Shown here: piece after piece, positions 55,024-64,000 of the stretch
How the letters are laid out: each line of letters opens with the position of its first letter
Numbering within the stretch: position 1 is the first letter of the stretch
Assembly (NCBI GenBank): GCA_016280445.1
Contig: JAEEGS010000009.1
Location: 50,705-114,704 of the forward strand
Origin: Bacteroidaceae bacterium
GTDB taxonomy: Bacteria > Bacteroidota > Bacteroidia > Bacteroidales > Bacteroidaceae
DNA length: 64,000 nt
Direction of reading: 5' to 3'
The notes under the pieces: model-generated
Told to the model about the DNA's origin: nothing
Seen by the model: the letters and a program-made list of their open reading frames with translations, nothing else
Databases searched by the model: none
Program-made: the position numbers and the translations under genes

Positions 55024-56585
55024 AAAAGCAGTTACTGACAACGGTTTTTGCGTCTATCACTATAGCAGGCGCGATGGCACAGACAACTTCTGTTCCACGT
55101 CTTGTTGTGGGTATCAGTATTGACCAGTTGCGCTCCGACTACCTGCGGGCCTTTATGCCGCTGTATGGCGAAGGGGGCTTCAAGTTGCTGCTGGAGAAGG
55201 GACAGGTTTATTCAAACGTACAATATAAGCATACGCCTGTTGACAGAGCATCGGCCATTGCGTCCCTCGTGACGGGCACGGTGCCTTACAATCATGGCAT
55301 CATAGCGGAGGAGTGGATGAACCGCACGGAACTGCACACGAATTTCTGTGTGGAGGACAACCGCTACAAGGGGATTGGAACACGTGACGGCTCTTCGCCC
55401 AAACATCTGCTGGTGAGCACCATCGGCGATGAACTGAAAGCGGCCACAAGGGGCAAGGCGCTGGTGTATAGCGTGGCTCCATTCAGAGAGGCTGCCGTGT
55501 TGGCAGCCGGTCATGCGGCTGACTGGGCGATGTGGATTGACAACGAGAGCGGCAAATGGGCTGGCACCACTTATTACGGGGAAGCACCTTCGTGGTTCCG
55601 CTATCTGGAAAGCAGTTCGTCACTCTCCGACAAGATGGCATCGCTGACATGGAAACCTGTCAACGAGGCTGTAGGTGGATATAACTATTATTTGCCCACC
55701 ACACAGAAGCCTTTCACGCACAAGTTTGTGGGCGACGGGCGTTTCCGGTTGTTCAAGACATCGGGCTTGGTGAACGAAGAAGTGACCAAGGCTGCACGTT
55801 ATTGTCTGGAAAATGGCAATGCGGGAGTGGATGAGGTGACGGATTTCCTGTCGCTCTGCTACTATGCGGGCAACTTCAACGGCATCAGTGCTACTGCCTC
55901 CACCACCGAACTACAGGACACATACAAGCGACTGGACGATGAACTGTCCGTGTTGCTGCAAAGGATTGACCAACTGGTGGGGTTGGACAAGACGCTCATC
56001 TTCATCACTTCGACAGGATATGACGAGGTGGACAACTCGGAGGAATTGGCCAAATACCGCATTCCTACAGGCGAGTTCAACATGAGCCGCTGTGCCACCC
56101 TGCTCAACATGTATCTCTGCGCCATGTATGTCAACGGAACCTACGTGGAGAGTTTCTTCAATGGTCAGTTCTATCTGAACCACCAACTGCTGGAACAAAA
56201 GCAACTGAAACTGGCTGAGGTGCTGGAGCATTGTGAGGATTTCCTGTTCCAATTCAGCGGTGTGCAAGATGTATTCACCGCTCATCGCATCACCCAGGGA
56301 GCATGGACACCAGGCATCAGCGCCATCCGCAACGGATTCAACCCCAAATGCTCAGGCGACATCATCGTACAGGTATCGCCAGGGTGGACACTCTCCGACG
56401 AAAATCGCTCGACAAAGAAGTTGCAGCGGGAGTCTTTCTTTGAGTTCCCACTCATCTTCTTTGGCTACACCATCAAACCAGAACAGGTGGCCACACCCGT
56501 TACGGTTGACTGCATCGCACCCACTGTGGCGCATCACATCCGCATCAGGGCACCGAATGCGTGTGCTTCTCCCCCACTCTTTTGA
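55020..56585 (+). CDS. Alkaline-phosphatase-superfamily protein with lost metal ligands (probable pseudoenzyme)
   Basis: A 521-residue exported protein of the PafA/nucleotide-pyrophosphatase type: signal peptide (KKQLLTTVFASITIAGAMA), then LVVGISIDQLRSDYL, with the first metal Asp kept. Other sites are changed. The nucleophile region reads TPVDRASAIASLVTG instead of a T-x-PGH-type motif. The DxxGH ligand pair is YYAGN. The DHG ligand pair is STGYDE. The late GHG ligand region is DENRSTKK. The start must be TTG 55020, since TGA at 55005 blocks the frame upstream and the next ATG would remove the signal peptide. It overlaps the DUF4105 stop by four bases. Confidence 0.8.
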   Translation: MKKQLLTTVFASITIAGAMAQTTSVPRLVVGISIDQLRSDYLRAFMPLYGEGGFKLLLEKGQVYSNVQYKHTPVDRASAIASLVTGTVPYNHGIIAEEWMNRTELHTNFCVEDNRYKGIGTRDGSSPKHLLVSTIGDELKAATRGKALVYSVAPFREAAVLAAGHAADWAMWIDNESGKWAGTTYYGEAPSWFRYLESSSSLSDKMASLTWKPVNEAVGGYNYYLPTTQKPFTHKFVGDGRFRLFKTSGLVNEEVTKAARYCLENGNAGVDEVTDFLSLCYYAGNFNGISATASTTELQDTYKRLDDELSVLLQRIDQLVGLDKTLIFITSTGYDEVDNSEELAKYRIPTGEFNMSRCATLLNMYLCAMYVNGTYVESFFNGQFYLNHQLLEQKQLKLAEVLEHCEDFLFQFSGVQDVFTAHRITQGAWTPGISAIRNGFNPKCSGDIIVQVSPGWTLSDENRSTKKLQRESFFEFPLIFFGYTIKPEQVATPVTVDCIAPTVAHHIRIRAPNACASPPLF

Positions 56586-56677
56586 GGAGAAAGCATCCGC
56601 TCTTCCAAATGGTAAAAAGTAAATTGTAAAAAAGTAAAATCAACTATTACTATCATCGTAAAATAGTCAATCAAAAT

Positions 56678-59600
56678 ATGGGATTTTCATTAAATAAATT
56701 TCTCAGCACCCTCTTCGGCAACAAGGCCGCACGTGACATCAAGGAGATTCGCCCCATCGTGGAGCAGATTCTTGCGGTGGAACCTGAAATCCAAAAACTC
56801 AGCAACGACGAATTGCGTGCCAAAGTGGATGAAATCAAGGCGCAACTGCAAGATAAGGTAAAAGATGTACGCGCAGAGATTGAGGCGCTGAAAAGCAAGA
56901 TTCAAGAGACTGACATCGATAAGCGTCAACCCATCTTTGAGGCCATCGACAAAAAGGAGGTGGAAGTGCTCGACCTCTTCGACGAGGGCTTGACAGAGGT
57001 GCTTCCAACGGTGTATGCCATCGTGAAAGATACAGCAAGACGATTTGCTCAGGCAGAGAATGGCGATGTTATTGTGACCGCCACCGATTTTGACCGTGAT
57101 CTCTCCATCGAACACGACTTTGTGGACATCGAGGGCGATAAGGCCATCTGGCACAATCATTGGGTGGCTGGCGGCAACGAGATGACGTGGAACATGATTC
57201 ACTATAATGTGCAGTTGTTCGGCGGCATCGTGCTCCATCAAGGAAAGATTGCCGAGATGGCGACGGGTGAAGGTAAGACCCTCGTGGCCACATTGCCTGT
57301 ATTCCTCAACGCACTTTCGCGCAACGGTGTCCATGTGGTGACCGTCAACGACTACCTCGCCAAGCGTGACTCCGAATGGATGGGCCCTCTTTATATGTTC
57401 CACGGTTTGAGTGTTGATTGCATCGACAAGCACCAACCCAACTCAGAGGCGCGTCGCAAAGCATATCAAGCCGACATCACGTTCGGTACGAACAACGAGT
57501 TCGGTTTCGACTACCTGCGTGACAACATGGCGATGGCTCCGAAAGACCTCGTGCAGCGCATCCACAACTATGCAATTGTCGACGAGGTGGACTCTGTGCT
57601 CATCGACGATGCCCGTACCCCGCTCATCATCTCCGGTCCTATTCCAAAGGGCGATGTACAGATGTTCGAGGAGTATTGCCCCATCGTGGAGCAGTTGGTG
57701 GAAGCACAGCGCCGCTTGGCACAGAACTATCTGACAGAAGCCAAGAAACTCATCGAATCGGACAACAAGGACGATGTGACAGCTGGTTTCCTCTCGCTGT
57801 TCCGTGCTTACAAGAGTCTTCCGAAAAACAATGCACTCATCAAATATCTCTCACAACCAGGCATCAAGACAGGTCTTCTCCAAACGGAAGAAATCTACAT
57901 GGAGAACAACAACCGCCGTATGCCCGAAGCCATCGAGCCGCTCTTCTTCGTGGTGGACGAGAAGTTGAAGTCGGTGGAGATGACCGACAAGGGTAACCAA
58001 CTCATTGCCAACATCGTGAAGGACGACACGTTCTTCGTGCTCCCCGACATCACCACTCAACTCGCAGAACTTGAAAACGAGAAGTTCGAAAGCGAAGACA
58101 AGAAACTGGCCAAGAAGGATGAACTCATGCAGGATTATGCCATCAAGTCTGAACGTGTGCATACCATCCAGCAACTCCTGAAGGCCTACACCATGTTCGT
58201 GAAAGATGACGATTATGTCATCATGGACGGTGAGGTGAAGATTGTGGACGAACAAACGGGTCGTATCATGGAAGGTCGCCGTTGGAGCGACGGACTCCAT
58301 CAGGCTGTGGAAGCCAAAGAGCGTGTGAAAGTGGAGGCAGCCACACAGACGTTTGCCACCATCACGCTGCAGAACTACTTCCGTATGTACCACAAACTGG
58401 CAGGTATGACCGGTACCGCTATTACGGAGGCTGGTGAGTTCTGGGACATCTACAAACTCGATGTGGTGGAGATTCCAACCAACCGTCCTATCGCCCGTCA
58501 AGATATGAACGACCGTGTCTATAAGACCAACCGCGAGAAGTACAACGCTGTGATTGAGGAAATTGTGAGGATGCGCAACAGCGGACGCCCCACCCTTGTC
58601 GGCACCACTTCTGTGGAAATTTCAGAATTGCTCTCCCGTATGCTCAAGATGCGCAAGATACCACATCAGGTGCTCAACGCCAAGTTGCACCAGAGGGAAG
58701 CCGACATCGTGGCATTGGCTGGTCAGAGCACACTGGGTGAAGTCATCAACGAAGATGGCACCAAGGAGGAGAAGATGTTGGGTGCTGTAACCATCGCCAC
58801 CAATATGGCAGGTCGTGGTACCGACATCAAACTCTCTGACGAGGTGAAGGCTGCTGGTGGTCTTGCCATCATCGGTACAGAACGCCACGAGAGCCGTCGT
58901 GTTGACCGTCAGTTGCGTGGACGTTCCGGTCGTCAGGGCGACCCAGGTTCTTCAGTCTTCTATGTGTCGCTCGAAGACAAACTCATGCGTCTTTTTGCCA
59001 GCGACCGCATCTCGAAGGTGATGGACCGCCTCGGTTTTGAGGATGGAGAGATGATTGAGCACAAGATGATTAACCAATCTATCGAACGTGCCCAGAAGAA
59101 GGTGGAAGAGAACAACTTCGGCATCCGTAAGCGTCTGCTCGAATATGACGACGTGATGAACAAGCAGCGTAAGGTCATCTACGAGCGTCGCCGTCACGCC
59201 CTCATGGGTGAGCGCATCGGTATGGATATCTCCAACATGATTTGGGACCGCGTGGTTCATATTCTCCATAATGGCGACTATGAAAGTTGCAAGGAAGACT
59301 TCCTGCGCATCTTCGCGATGGAAATCCCATTCTCGATGGAAAAGTTCGAGTCTGACAGCCGCACGAAACTCGAAGACGAGGCATTCGAAATCGTCATCGA
59401 TGCGTTCAAGAAACGAAGCGCACGATTGGCTTCGGTGGCCTTCCCCGTCATCAAAGAAGTGTATGAGACGAAGGGCAGCATGTATGAGAACATCCTTGTG
59501 CCCATCACCGATGGTCGCCGAGTTTACCAAATCAGCATTCCGCTCAAAGAGGCATACGAATCACAGGGCAACTCCATACTGGTTGCCTTCGAGAAGGCCA

Positions 59601-60061
59601 TTCTGCTCCACACCATCGACGACGCATGGAAAGAGAATCTCCGTGCACTCGACGAACTGAAGCACTCTGTGCAGAATGCCTCCTACGAACAGAAAGACCC
59701 GCTCCTCATCTTCAAACTGGAGTCGGTGAACCTCTTCGACAACATGGTGAACGAAATCAACGATGGCACCATTTCCGTGCTGATGCGCTGTTCCATTCCT
59801 ATCGCTCAGGAGCGTGATGTGCAGCAGGCACCCGCTTCACACATGGAAGAACCTCACCACGAGCATCTCACGGAGACACACCAGAATCTGGATGAGCCAT
59901 CGGAGACACAGCGTCAGCAGGCACAAGCCGCACAAACTGACACACGTGCCCGTCAACCTATCTCACCCATCGTGAACAATGCTCCCAAGATTGGTCGCAA
60001 CGACCCTTGTCCTTGCGGTTCGGGTAAGAAATACAAGAATTGTCACGGTAAGATGGGATAA
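56678..60061 (+). CDS. secA: Preprotein translocase ATPase SecA
   Basis: ATP-driven motor that pushes unfolded proteins through SecYEG. At 1127 residues it is longer than E. coli SecA (901), as usual in Bacteroidota because of insertions in the N-terminal half. Walker A MATGEGKT near residue 195, the [13 protein letters not shown] box, GRGTDIKL and [13 protein letters not shown] helicase motifs, and a C-terminal zinc-binding SEC-C motif [14 protein letters not shown] are all visible. The preceding 92 bases contain AT-rich repeated text and no clear promoter box. Confidence 0.97.
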   Translation: MGFSLNKFLSTLFGNKAARDIKEIRPIVEQILAVEPEIQKLSNDELRAKVDEIKAQLQDKVKDVRAEIEALKSKIQETDIDKRQPIFEAIDKKEVEVLDLFDEGLTEVLPTVYAIVKDTARRFAQAENGDVIVTATDFDRDLSIEHDFVDIEGDKAIWHNHWVAGGNEMTWNMIHYNVQLFGGIVLHQGKIAEMATGEGKTLVATLPVFLNALSRNGVHVVTVNDYLAKRDSEWMGPLYMFHGLSVDCIDKHQPNSEARRKAYQADITFGTNNEFGFDYLRDNMAMAPKDLVQRIHNYAIVDEVDSVLIDDARTPLIISGPIPKGDVQMFEEYCPIVEQLVEAQRRLAQNYLTEAKKLIESDNKDDVTAGFLSLFRAYKSLPKNNALIKYLSQPGIKTGLLQTEEIYMENNNRRMPEAIEPLFFVVDEKLKSVEMTDKGNQLIANIVKDDTFFVLPDITTQLAELENEKFESEDKKLAKKDELMQDYAIKSERVHTIQQLLKAYTMFVKDDDYVIMDGEVKIVDEQTGRIMEGRRWSDGLHQAVEAKERVKVEAATQTFATITLQNYFRMYHKLAGMTGTAITEAGEFWDIYKLDVVEIPTNRPIARQDMNDRVYKTNREKYNAVIEEIVRMRNSGRPTLVGTTSVEISELLSRMLKMRKIPHQVLNAKLHQREADIVALAGQSTLGEVINEDGTKEEKMLGAVTIATNMAGRGTDIKLSDEVKAAGGLAIIGTERHESRRVDRQLRGRSGRQGDPGSSVFYVSLEDKLMRLFASDRISKVMDRLGFEDGEMIEHKMINQSIERAQKKVEENNFGIRKRLLEYDDVMNKQRKVIYERRRHALMGERIGMDISNMIWDRVVHILHNGDYESCKEDFLRIFAMEIPFSMEKFESDSRTKLEDEAFEIVIDAFKKRSARLASVAFPVIKEVYETKGSMYENILVPITDGRRVYQISIPLKEAYESQGNSILVAFEKAILLHTIDDAWKENLRALDELKHSVQNASYEQKDPLLIFKLESVNLFDNMVNEINDGTISVLMRCSIPIAQERDVQQAPASHMEEPHHEHLTETHQNLDEPSETQRQQAQAAQTDTRARQPISPIVNNAPKIGRNDPCPCGSGKKYKNCHGKMG

Positions 60062-60113
60062 TGATAATGATTGGTACACATTATTATATATAAGTAATAA
60101 ACGCCATGCAGGC

Positions 60114-60149
60114 AAAAAGGGCTGGACTCATACGGGTTCAGCCTTTTTC
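60114..60149 (+). terminator. Terminator after secA
   Basis: An imperfect stem (left arm from 60114, right arm 60135-60147) with one bulged G and a G-T pair closes a loop, with a T run at the 3' side. Confidence 0.7.
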
Positions 60150-60232
60150 TTTCGATAAAGAGTAATGAGTAGTATTGTTTTTCTGTTGAAGATTAAATCT
60201 AAAGAAAGGTTTTCTGTTGTTTGTTATTCTTA

Positions 60233-60263
60233 TTGGATAGGTTTTCTTTCTGTCATAACTTTG
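60233..60263 (+). promoter_or_regulatory. Predicted metY promoter
   Basis: TTG at 60233-60235, 20 bases, TAACTTTG at 60256-60263. The leader of about 48 bases is A-rich and too short for a SAM riboswitch. Confidence 0.65.
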
Positions 60264-60316
60264 CATCAGATTTCAAAAACAAAGCAAATTATTAACAACT
60301 AAAAACTCATACAACT

Positions 60317-61603
60317 ATGGCAAAAAAACTTCACATCGAAACATTGGCACTCCATGTAGGACAAGAAACTCCAGATCCAGCAACCGACTCACGCGCAGTG
60401 CCTATCTATCAGACCACATCTTACGTGTTCCGCAACTCACAGCATGCAGCCGACCGTTTCGGTCTTCGCGATGCAGGTAATATTTATGGTCGTCTGACCA
60501 ACACGACACAGAGCGTGTTTGAGGAGCGTGTTGCTGCCCTCGAAGGTGGTGTGGCAGGTTTGGCTGTTGCTTCTGGTGCCGCAGCCATCACATACGCGCT
60601 TCAGAACATCGCACAGAATGGCGACCACATTGTGGCAGCCGACAACCTCTATGGTGGTTCATACAATCTCATCACCCACACGCTTTCTACGCAGGGTGTC
60701 ACAAACACAATTATCAATGTGAACGACCTCAAGGCGCTGGAGGCTGCCATCCAACCTAACACCAAGGCGGTGTATGTAGAAACCTTCGGCAATCCTAACA
60801 GCGACGTGACCAACTTGGATGCTATCGCTGAGATTGCTCACAAGCACCACGTGGCTGTGATTGTCGACAACACTTTCGCCCCTATCATCTTCAAGCCCAT
60901 CGAGCACGGTGCTGACATCGTGGTTCACTCTGCCACCAAGTTCATCGGCGGTCACGGTTCATCTCTCGGTGGTGTGATTGTAGATGCAGGCACCTTCGAT
61001 TGGAAAGCCAATGCCGACAAGTATCCAACCATCGCCAAGCCAGACCCATCTTATCACGGCGCCGTCTTTGCTGATGTGGCTGGTGCAGCAGCATTCGTCA
61101 CCCGTATTCGCGCCGTCATCCTTCGCGACACAGGTTCCACCATCTCTCCGTTCAACGCATGGATTCTCCTGCAAGGCGTAGAGTCTCTCCCACTCCGCAT
61201 CGAGCGTCACTCTTACAACGCCAAGAAGGTGGTTGAATATCTGAATCAGCATCCGAAGGTGAAGAGTGTGAGCCATCCATTGCTCCCCTCTCATCCCGAC
61301 CACGACCTCTACACGAAGTATTTCCCCAATGGTGGCGGCAGCATCTTCACGTTCGAGATCAAGGGCAGCCAAGAGGACGCATGGAAATTCATCGACTCGC
61401 TACAAATCTTCTCATTGCTGGCCAATGTGGCCGATGTGAAGTCGCTGGTCATCCATCCTTACACCACAACACATTCACAGTTGAGTCCTGAAGAACTGGC
61501 TGAGCAGCACATCACGCCAACCACCATCCGTCTCTCAGTCGGTGTGGAGCATATCGACGACATCATCGCCGACCTCGACCAAGCATTCAGTCAAATCTCA
61601 TAA
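60317..61603 (+). CDS. metY: O-acetylhomoserine sulfhydrylase (PLP-dependent)
   Basis: Makes homocysteine (or cysteine) from O-acetylated homoserine and sulfide. The 428-residue Cys/Met-metabolism PLP enzyme carries the Schiff-base Lys208 in SATKFIGGHG, with VDNTFAP before it and the N-terminal YGRLTNTTQ motif. The length and the LHIETLALHVGQ start match MetY rather than MetB or MetC. It lies beside cysK, the other sulfide-fixing enzyme, each with its own promoter and terminator. Confidence 0.93.
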   Translation: MAKKLHIETLALHVGQETPDPATDSRAVPIYQTTSYVFRNSQHAADRFGLRDAGNIYGRLTNTTQSVFEERVAALEGGVAGLAVASGAAAITYALQNIAQNGDHIVAADNLYGGSYNLITHTLSTQGVTNTIINVNDLKALEAAIQPNTKAVYVETFGNPNSDVTNLDAIAEIAHKHHVAVIVDNTFAPIIFKPIEHGADIVVHSATKFIGGHGSSLGGVIVDAGTFDWKANADKYPTIAKPDPSYHGAVFADVAGAAAFVTRIRAVILRDTGSTISPFNAWILLQGVESLPLRIERHSYNAKKVVEYLNQHPKVKSVSHPLLPSHPDHDLYTKYFPNGGGSIFTFEIKGSQEDAWKFIDSLQIFSLLANVADVKSLVIHPYTTTHSQLSPEELAEQHITPTTIRLSVGVEHIDDIIADLDQAFSQIS

Positions 61604-61660
61604 CCGCCCATGTACTGGGCATCTCCTTCTATTCGGAGTTATGTCCTACAACAAGGGTAT

Positions 61661-61714
61661 AAAAAGGGCGGTCGACCTACCACAAACATGGTATTTTACC
61701 GCCCTTTTTCACAT
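61661..61714 (+). terminator. Terminator after metY
   Basis: A perfect 12-bp stem, 61661-61672 with 61698-61709, encloses a 25-base loop. T and A tails on either side make it potentially bidirectional. Confidence 0.85.
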
Positions 61715-61720
61715 AATCCC

Positions 61721-61751
61721 TTTACACATATATATAATATTAGTATCTTTG
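61721..61751 (+). promoter_or_regulatory. Predicted cysK promoter
   Basis: TTTA at 61721-61724, 19 bases, TATCTTTG at 61744-61751, directly after the metY terminator. Confidence 0.6.
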
Positions 61752-61791
61752 CATCATCAAACAAAAAACAAACAAAAAACTTCATACAACT

Positions 61792-62739
61792 ATGGCAAAA
61801 ATCGCAAAACAACTCACAGAACTCGTGGGTAACACACCACTCCTTCAACTCAACTCATACTCGAAGAAGGAGAACCTCAACACAAACATCATCGCCAAAC
61901 TGGAGTACTTCAACCCTGCAGGCTCCGTGAAAGACCGCATCGCACTCGCCATGATTGAGGATGCAGAAAAGCGTGGCGTCATCTTACCAGGAGCCACCAT
62001 CATCGAACCCACCTCGGGCAACACAGGTGTAGGTCTCGCATTTGTCAGCGCCGTGAAGGGCTACAAACTCATCCTCACGATGCCTGAGACGATGAGCATC
62101 GAGCGTCGCAACCTCGTGAAGGCATACGGTGCCACCGTAGTGCTCACACCCGGCTCAGCAGGCATGAAGGGCGCCATTGCCAAAGCAGAGGAACTGCGCG
62201 ACAACACACCAGGTTCCATCATCCTGCAGCAGTTTGAGAACCCAGCCAACCCCGCCACTCACTATGCCACCACAGCCGAGGAAATCTGGCGCGACACCGA
62301 TGGCAAGATAGACATCTTTGTGGCAGGAGTCGGCACAGGCGGAACGGTGAGCGGTATCGGCAAGCGTCTCAAGGAACTCAATCCCAACATCAAGATTGTG
62401 GCCGTTGAGCCAGAAACATCTGCCGTACTGAGTGGTGAGGCTCCAGGTGCCCACAAGATTCAGGGTATCGGTGCAGGCTTCATCCCCAAGACCTTCGACC
62501 GCAACGCTGTCGATGAAATCTTCAAGGCACCCAACGATGCCGCCATCCTCACCAGCCGCAAGATTGCCGCCAGCGAAGGCCTCCTCGTCGGCATCTCCTC
62601 AGGCGCATCCGCCTACGCAGCCACCCAACTCGCCAAAGACCCAGCCAACAAGGACAAGGTCATCGTGGCGCTCCTGCCCGACACAGGCGAACGCTACCTC
62701 TCAACAGTTCTGTACGACTTCGAGAACTATCCACTCTAA
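61792..62739 (+). CDS. cysK: Cysteine synthase A
   Basis: Forms cysteine from O-acetylserine and sulfide. The 315 residues show the PLP Lys47 in [12 protein letters not shown], the substrate loop [13 protein letters not shown], the phosphate-binding [12 protein letters not shown] and the C-terminal [10 protein letters not shown]. These fit the CysK type. A very strong terminator follows. Confidence 0.96.
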   Translation: MAKIAKQLTELVGNTPLLQLNSYSKKENLNTNIIAKLEYFNPAGSVKDRIALAMIEDAEKRGVILPGATIIEPTSGNTGVGLAFVSAVKGYKLILTMPETMSIERRNLVKAYGATVVLTPGSAGMKGAIAKAEELRDNTPGSIILQQFENPANPATHYATTAEEIWRDTDGKIDIFVAGVGTGGTVSGIGKRLKELNPNIKIVAVEPETSAVLSGEAPGAHKIQGIGAGFIPKTFDRNAVDEIFKAPNDAAILTSRKIAASEGLLVGISSGASAYAATQLAKDPANKDKVIVALLPDTGERYLSTVLYDFENYPL

Positions 62740-62760
62740 ACAGACCGATACAATATAAAC

Positions 62761-62809
62761 AAAGACATCCTCCAAATCTCGACCTGATGATTTGGAGGAT
62801 GTCTTTTTA
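62761..62809 (+). terminator. Terminator after cysK
   Basis: A perfect 18-bp stem, 62761-62778 with 62789-62806, has a ten-base loop and a T tail. It lies between convergent cysK and the lipoprotein gene. Confidence 0.92.
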
Positions 62810-62839
62810 TACCCTCAGCCTTAGTTTCTTCATACACTT

Positions 62840-63625
62840 CTATTCAAATTCAGCCAAATACTGCTCCCACACCTTGTCAAAGCCTGGATAATCCAGCAAT
62901 TCCTTGTCTGAACATTCATTTGAAAGCGCACATTCTATCGCATCTTCACTTGTCAAACCTAAGGTTCTGTTCTGATTCTTCAGCTGTAGCAACTTGGTGC
63001 GCTTAATCAGATTAGTACAATCGTCATACACTTTCCTTATATCCGCTGGCAGATTCCGGGCAATAGTCGCTCTGCATGCCATCCAGTCCTTCCAACATTG
63101 CAGCTCCTTGTGTATCGATTGCTGAAAGGCAGCCTGTTCGTCCTGCTCGGCCACATCTTTTTGGGCTTCGATAAAAGCAGCGTACGCTTCATCAATCATC
63201 GCATCCGTGAATTGCGTCTTGCTTAACACAACTTTTTCGCCCTGAAGGTGACGCCACAGGTTGTGAACAGACACCTCTCTAAGTGTTATTCCCTGATTGA
63301 TAACATCACAAACATACATAGGGGTAGAACTCCCATGATCTTCATACCTGGCCACTTCACCAACCGCCGTCTGATAGGCCTCCCATACAGCAGTCTCCTT
63401 GCCAACCTCTGGTAGCACATCAACCACCTTCTGAAACACGGCCTCTATCGAATCATCATACGCAACACTCATCTCACCCAACTCCCAATTCAGTTCAGTT
63501 TGAGTCATACCTTCATCTTCCAAAGTATCTGCCGGCAAGTCCCCCTGCCCACTCACCTTCACTGAATGCTGACAACTCGTCAACATCAATAGGAATACTG
63601 ATATTGTTGTTATTATCTTCTTCAT
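62840..63625 (-). CDS. Lipoprotein with a C-terminal LprI/DUF1311-like segment
   Basis: A 261-residue lipoprotein with signal peptide and lipobox LTSC (Cys18). Most is helical. The part WKDWMACRATIARNLPADIRKVYDDCTNLIKRTKLLQL, near residues 178-215, resembles DUF1311 (lysozyme-inhibitor LprI N-terminal) proteins in its WxxWMxxR and paired-cysteine pattern; I am not certain of the match. The function is unknown. A box like TTAATTTG on the minus strand (63689-63696) may be its promoter, inside the remains of the upstream gene. Confidence 0.65.
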   Translation of the reverse strand: MKKIITTISVFLLMLTSCQHSVKVSGQGDLPADTLEDEGMTQTELNWELGEMSVAYDDSIEAVFQKVVDVLPEVGKETAVWEAYQTAVGEVARYEDHGSSTPMYVCDVINQGITLREVSVHNLWRHLQGEKVVLSKTQFTDAMIDEAYAAFIEAQKDVAEQDEQAAFQQSIHKELQCWKDWMACRATIARNLPADIRKVYDDCTNLIKRTKLLQLKNQNRTLGLTSEDAIECALSNECSDKELLDYPGFDKVWEQYLAEFE

Positions 63626-63752
63626 ATTCTGGCGTATTTGTTTCTTGTTCTATTGTTCCTTTCTTCCCTAATGAGATAAAGACACGATTGCAAATTAAAC
63701 CACATTTTCTATATTTATCCAAACTTTTGTGGATTTTTTTTGGAAACCAGTC

Positions 63753-63854
63753 CAGCAGTGCCAATGTACCAGCTGTTGCCTTCTGCAAGATGCCAATGCT
63801 CTCTTCATCTGAGAGCTGTTGGCGTTTGCGCCTCATTTCTCGAACCTTACTCAT
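63753..63854 (-). pseudogene. Truncated Nim / PNPOx-like flavoprotein fragment
   Basis: From ATG 63854 the first 34 codons (MSKVREMRRKRQQLSDEESI, then GILQKATAGTLALL) match, from memory, the N-terminus of Nim-type pyridoxamine-5'-phosphate-oxidase-like flavoproteins of anaerobes. The family then continues with GDDGYPYAVP and about 120 more residues, but here unrelated text (DWFPKKIHKSL) follows and runs into the promoter and start of the lipoprotein gene. No in-frame or shifted continuation is seen, so it looks like a remnant rather than a simple frameshift. Confidence 0.6.
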
Positions 63855-63874
63855 CCCCAAAAGTCAACCTTGCT

Positions 63875-64000
63875 TTATTTGTATTCGTATAGTTGAATGT
63901 GCAGAAGTTTCCAATCGCCTACGCTGATTCGGGCATGGCGGCCCTGATGACTCTGGTCGCCGTTATGACGACGAAGGAATTGCATCTGCCCTTGATGGTC
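63875..64000 (-). CDS. Unrecognised protein, C-terminal end (partial)
   Basis: A minus-strand frame is open from the window edge to TAA at 63875-63877, giving 41 residues ending GDWKLLHIQLYEYK. The composition looks like a true C-terminus of a soluble protein, but I cannot name the family. The gene continues beyond the right edge. Confidence 0.5.
   Translation of the reverse strand, partial: DHQGQMQFLRRHNGDQSHQGRHARISVGDWKLLHIQLYEYK

Noticed and set aside
60264..60316. Possible SAM riboswitch before metY
   Set aside because: The predicted leader is about 48 bases, A-rich and without stems.

Overview
The window reads as chromosomal DNA of a Bacteroidota species, most likely Prevotellaceae (Prevotella, Segatella or Xylanibacter type). 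This rests on promoters of the form TTTG-N19..21-TAnnTTTG instead of E. coli -35/-10 boxes, an almost complete lack of Shine-Dalgarno sequences, lineage-typical families (DUF4301, DUF4105, LptE-type lipoprotein, HU-SPOR protein, PPi-dependent phosphofructokinase, a long SecA with a C-terminal SEC-C motif) and carbohydrate-degrading lipoproteins and secreted enzymes. No rRNA, tRNA, CRISPR array, transposase or phage gene was found.

Layout. 1-4501 (+): end of glmS, then carA-carB (carbamoyl phosphate), closed by a strong terminator. 4628-9026 (-): glnS, a TPR protein and dapA. 9332-11342 (+): a secreted SPOR amidase and an MCE/MlaD lipid-transport protein. 11678-13123 (+): dnaA, with an unusual parS-like palindrome upstream. 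13206-20456: a LacI-type regulator (-) divergent from a long (+) run kdgK-kdgA-pfp-GH25-prmA-HAD, linking ketodeoxygluconate catabolism to PPi-dependent glycolysis. 20520-24409: a carboxymuconolactone-decarboxylase-like protein (-), then DUF4301, rsmG and a metallo-hydrolase (+).

24410-29180 (+) is the most unusual part. A repeat-bearing intergenic region carries a well-formed promoter with a 12-bp palindrome at the predicted transcription start. It is followed by four tightly spaced genes: a four-TM protein with a large extracytoplasmic domain, a P-loop GTPase-like protein, a coiled-coil tail-anchored protein, and a protein ending in a DUF805 membrane domain. The last two appear to share an N-terminal domain. 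I cannot assign a function; this is the best candidate for an undescribed system.

29208-39134: a secreted protein with an internal duplication (-); a sigma-54-type activator without sensor domain followed by lptE, a repeat-type protein and secG; an HU-SPOR protein with an apparently leaderless mRNA and an FHA protein; and two tandem AraC regulators leading into nhaA. 39208-53645: a GH2 beta-galactosidase (-), an AddB-type nuclease and RNase Z (+), an operon of two GH43 enzymes and a MORN-GH25 lysozyme (-), and a divergent GH8 exo-oligoxylanase lipoprotein (+). The divergent region holds a four-unit 23-bp repeat array. 53776-62739 (+): DUF4105 membrane protein, a phosphatase-fold protein that has apparently lost its metal ligands, secA, and the sulfur-assimilation pair metY and cysK. 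62840-64000 (-): a lipoprotein, a truncated Nim-type flavoprotein fragment, and the C-terminus of an unrecognised protein.
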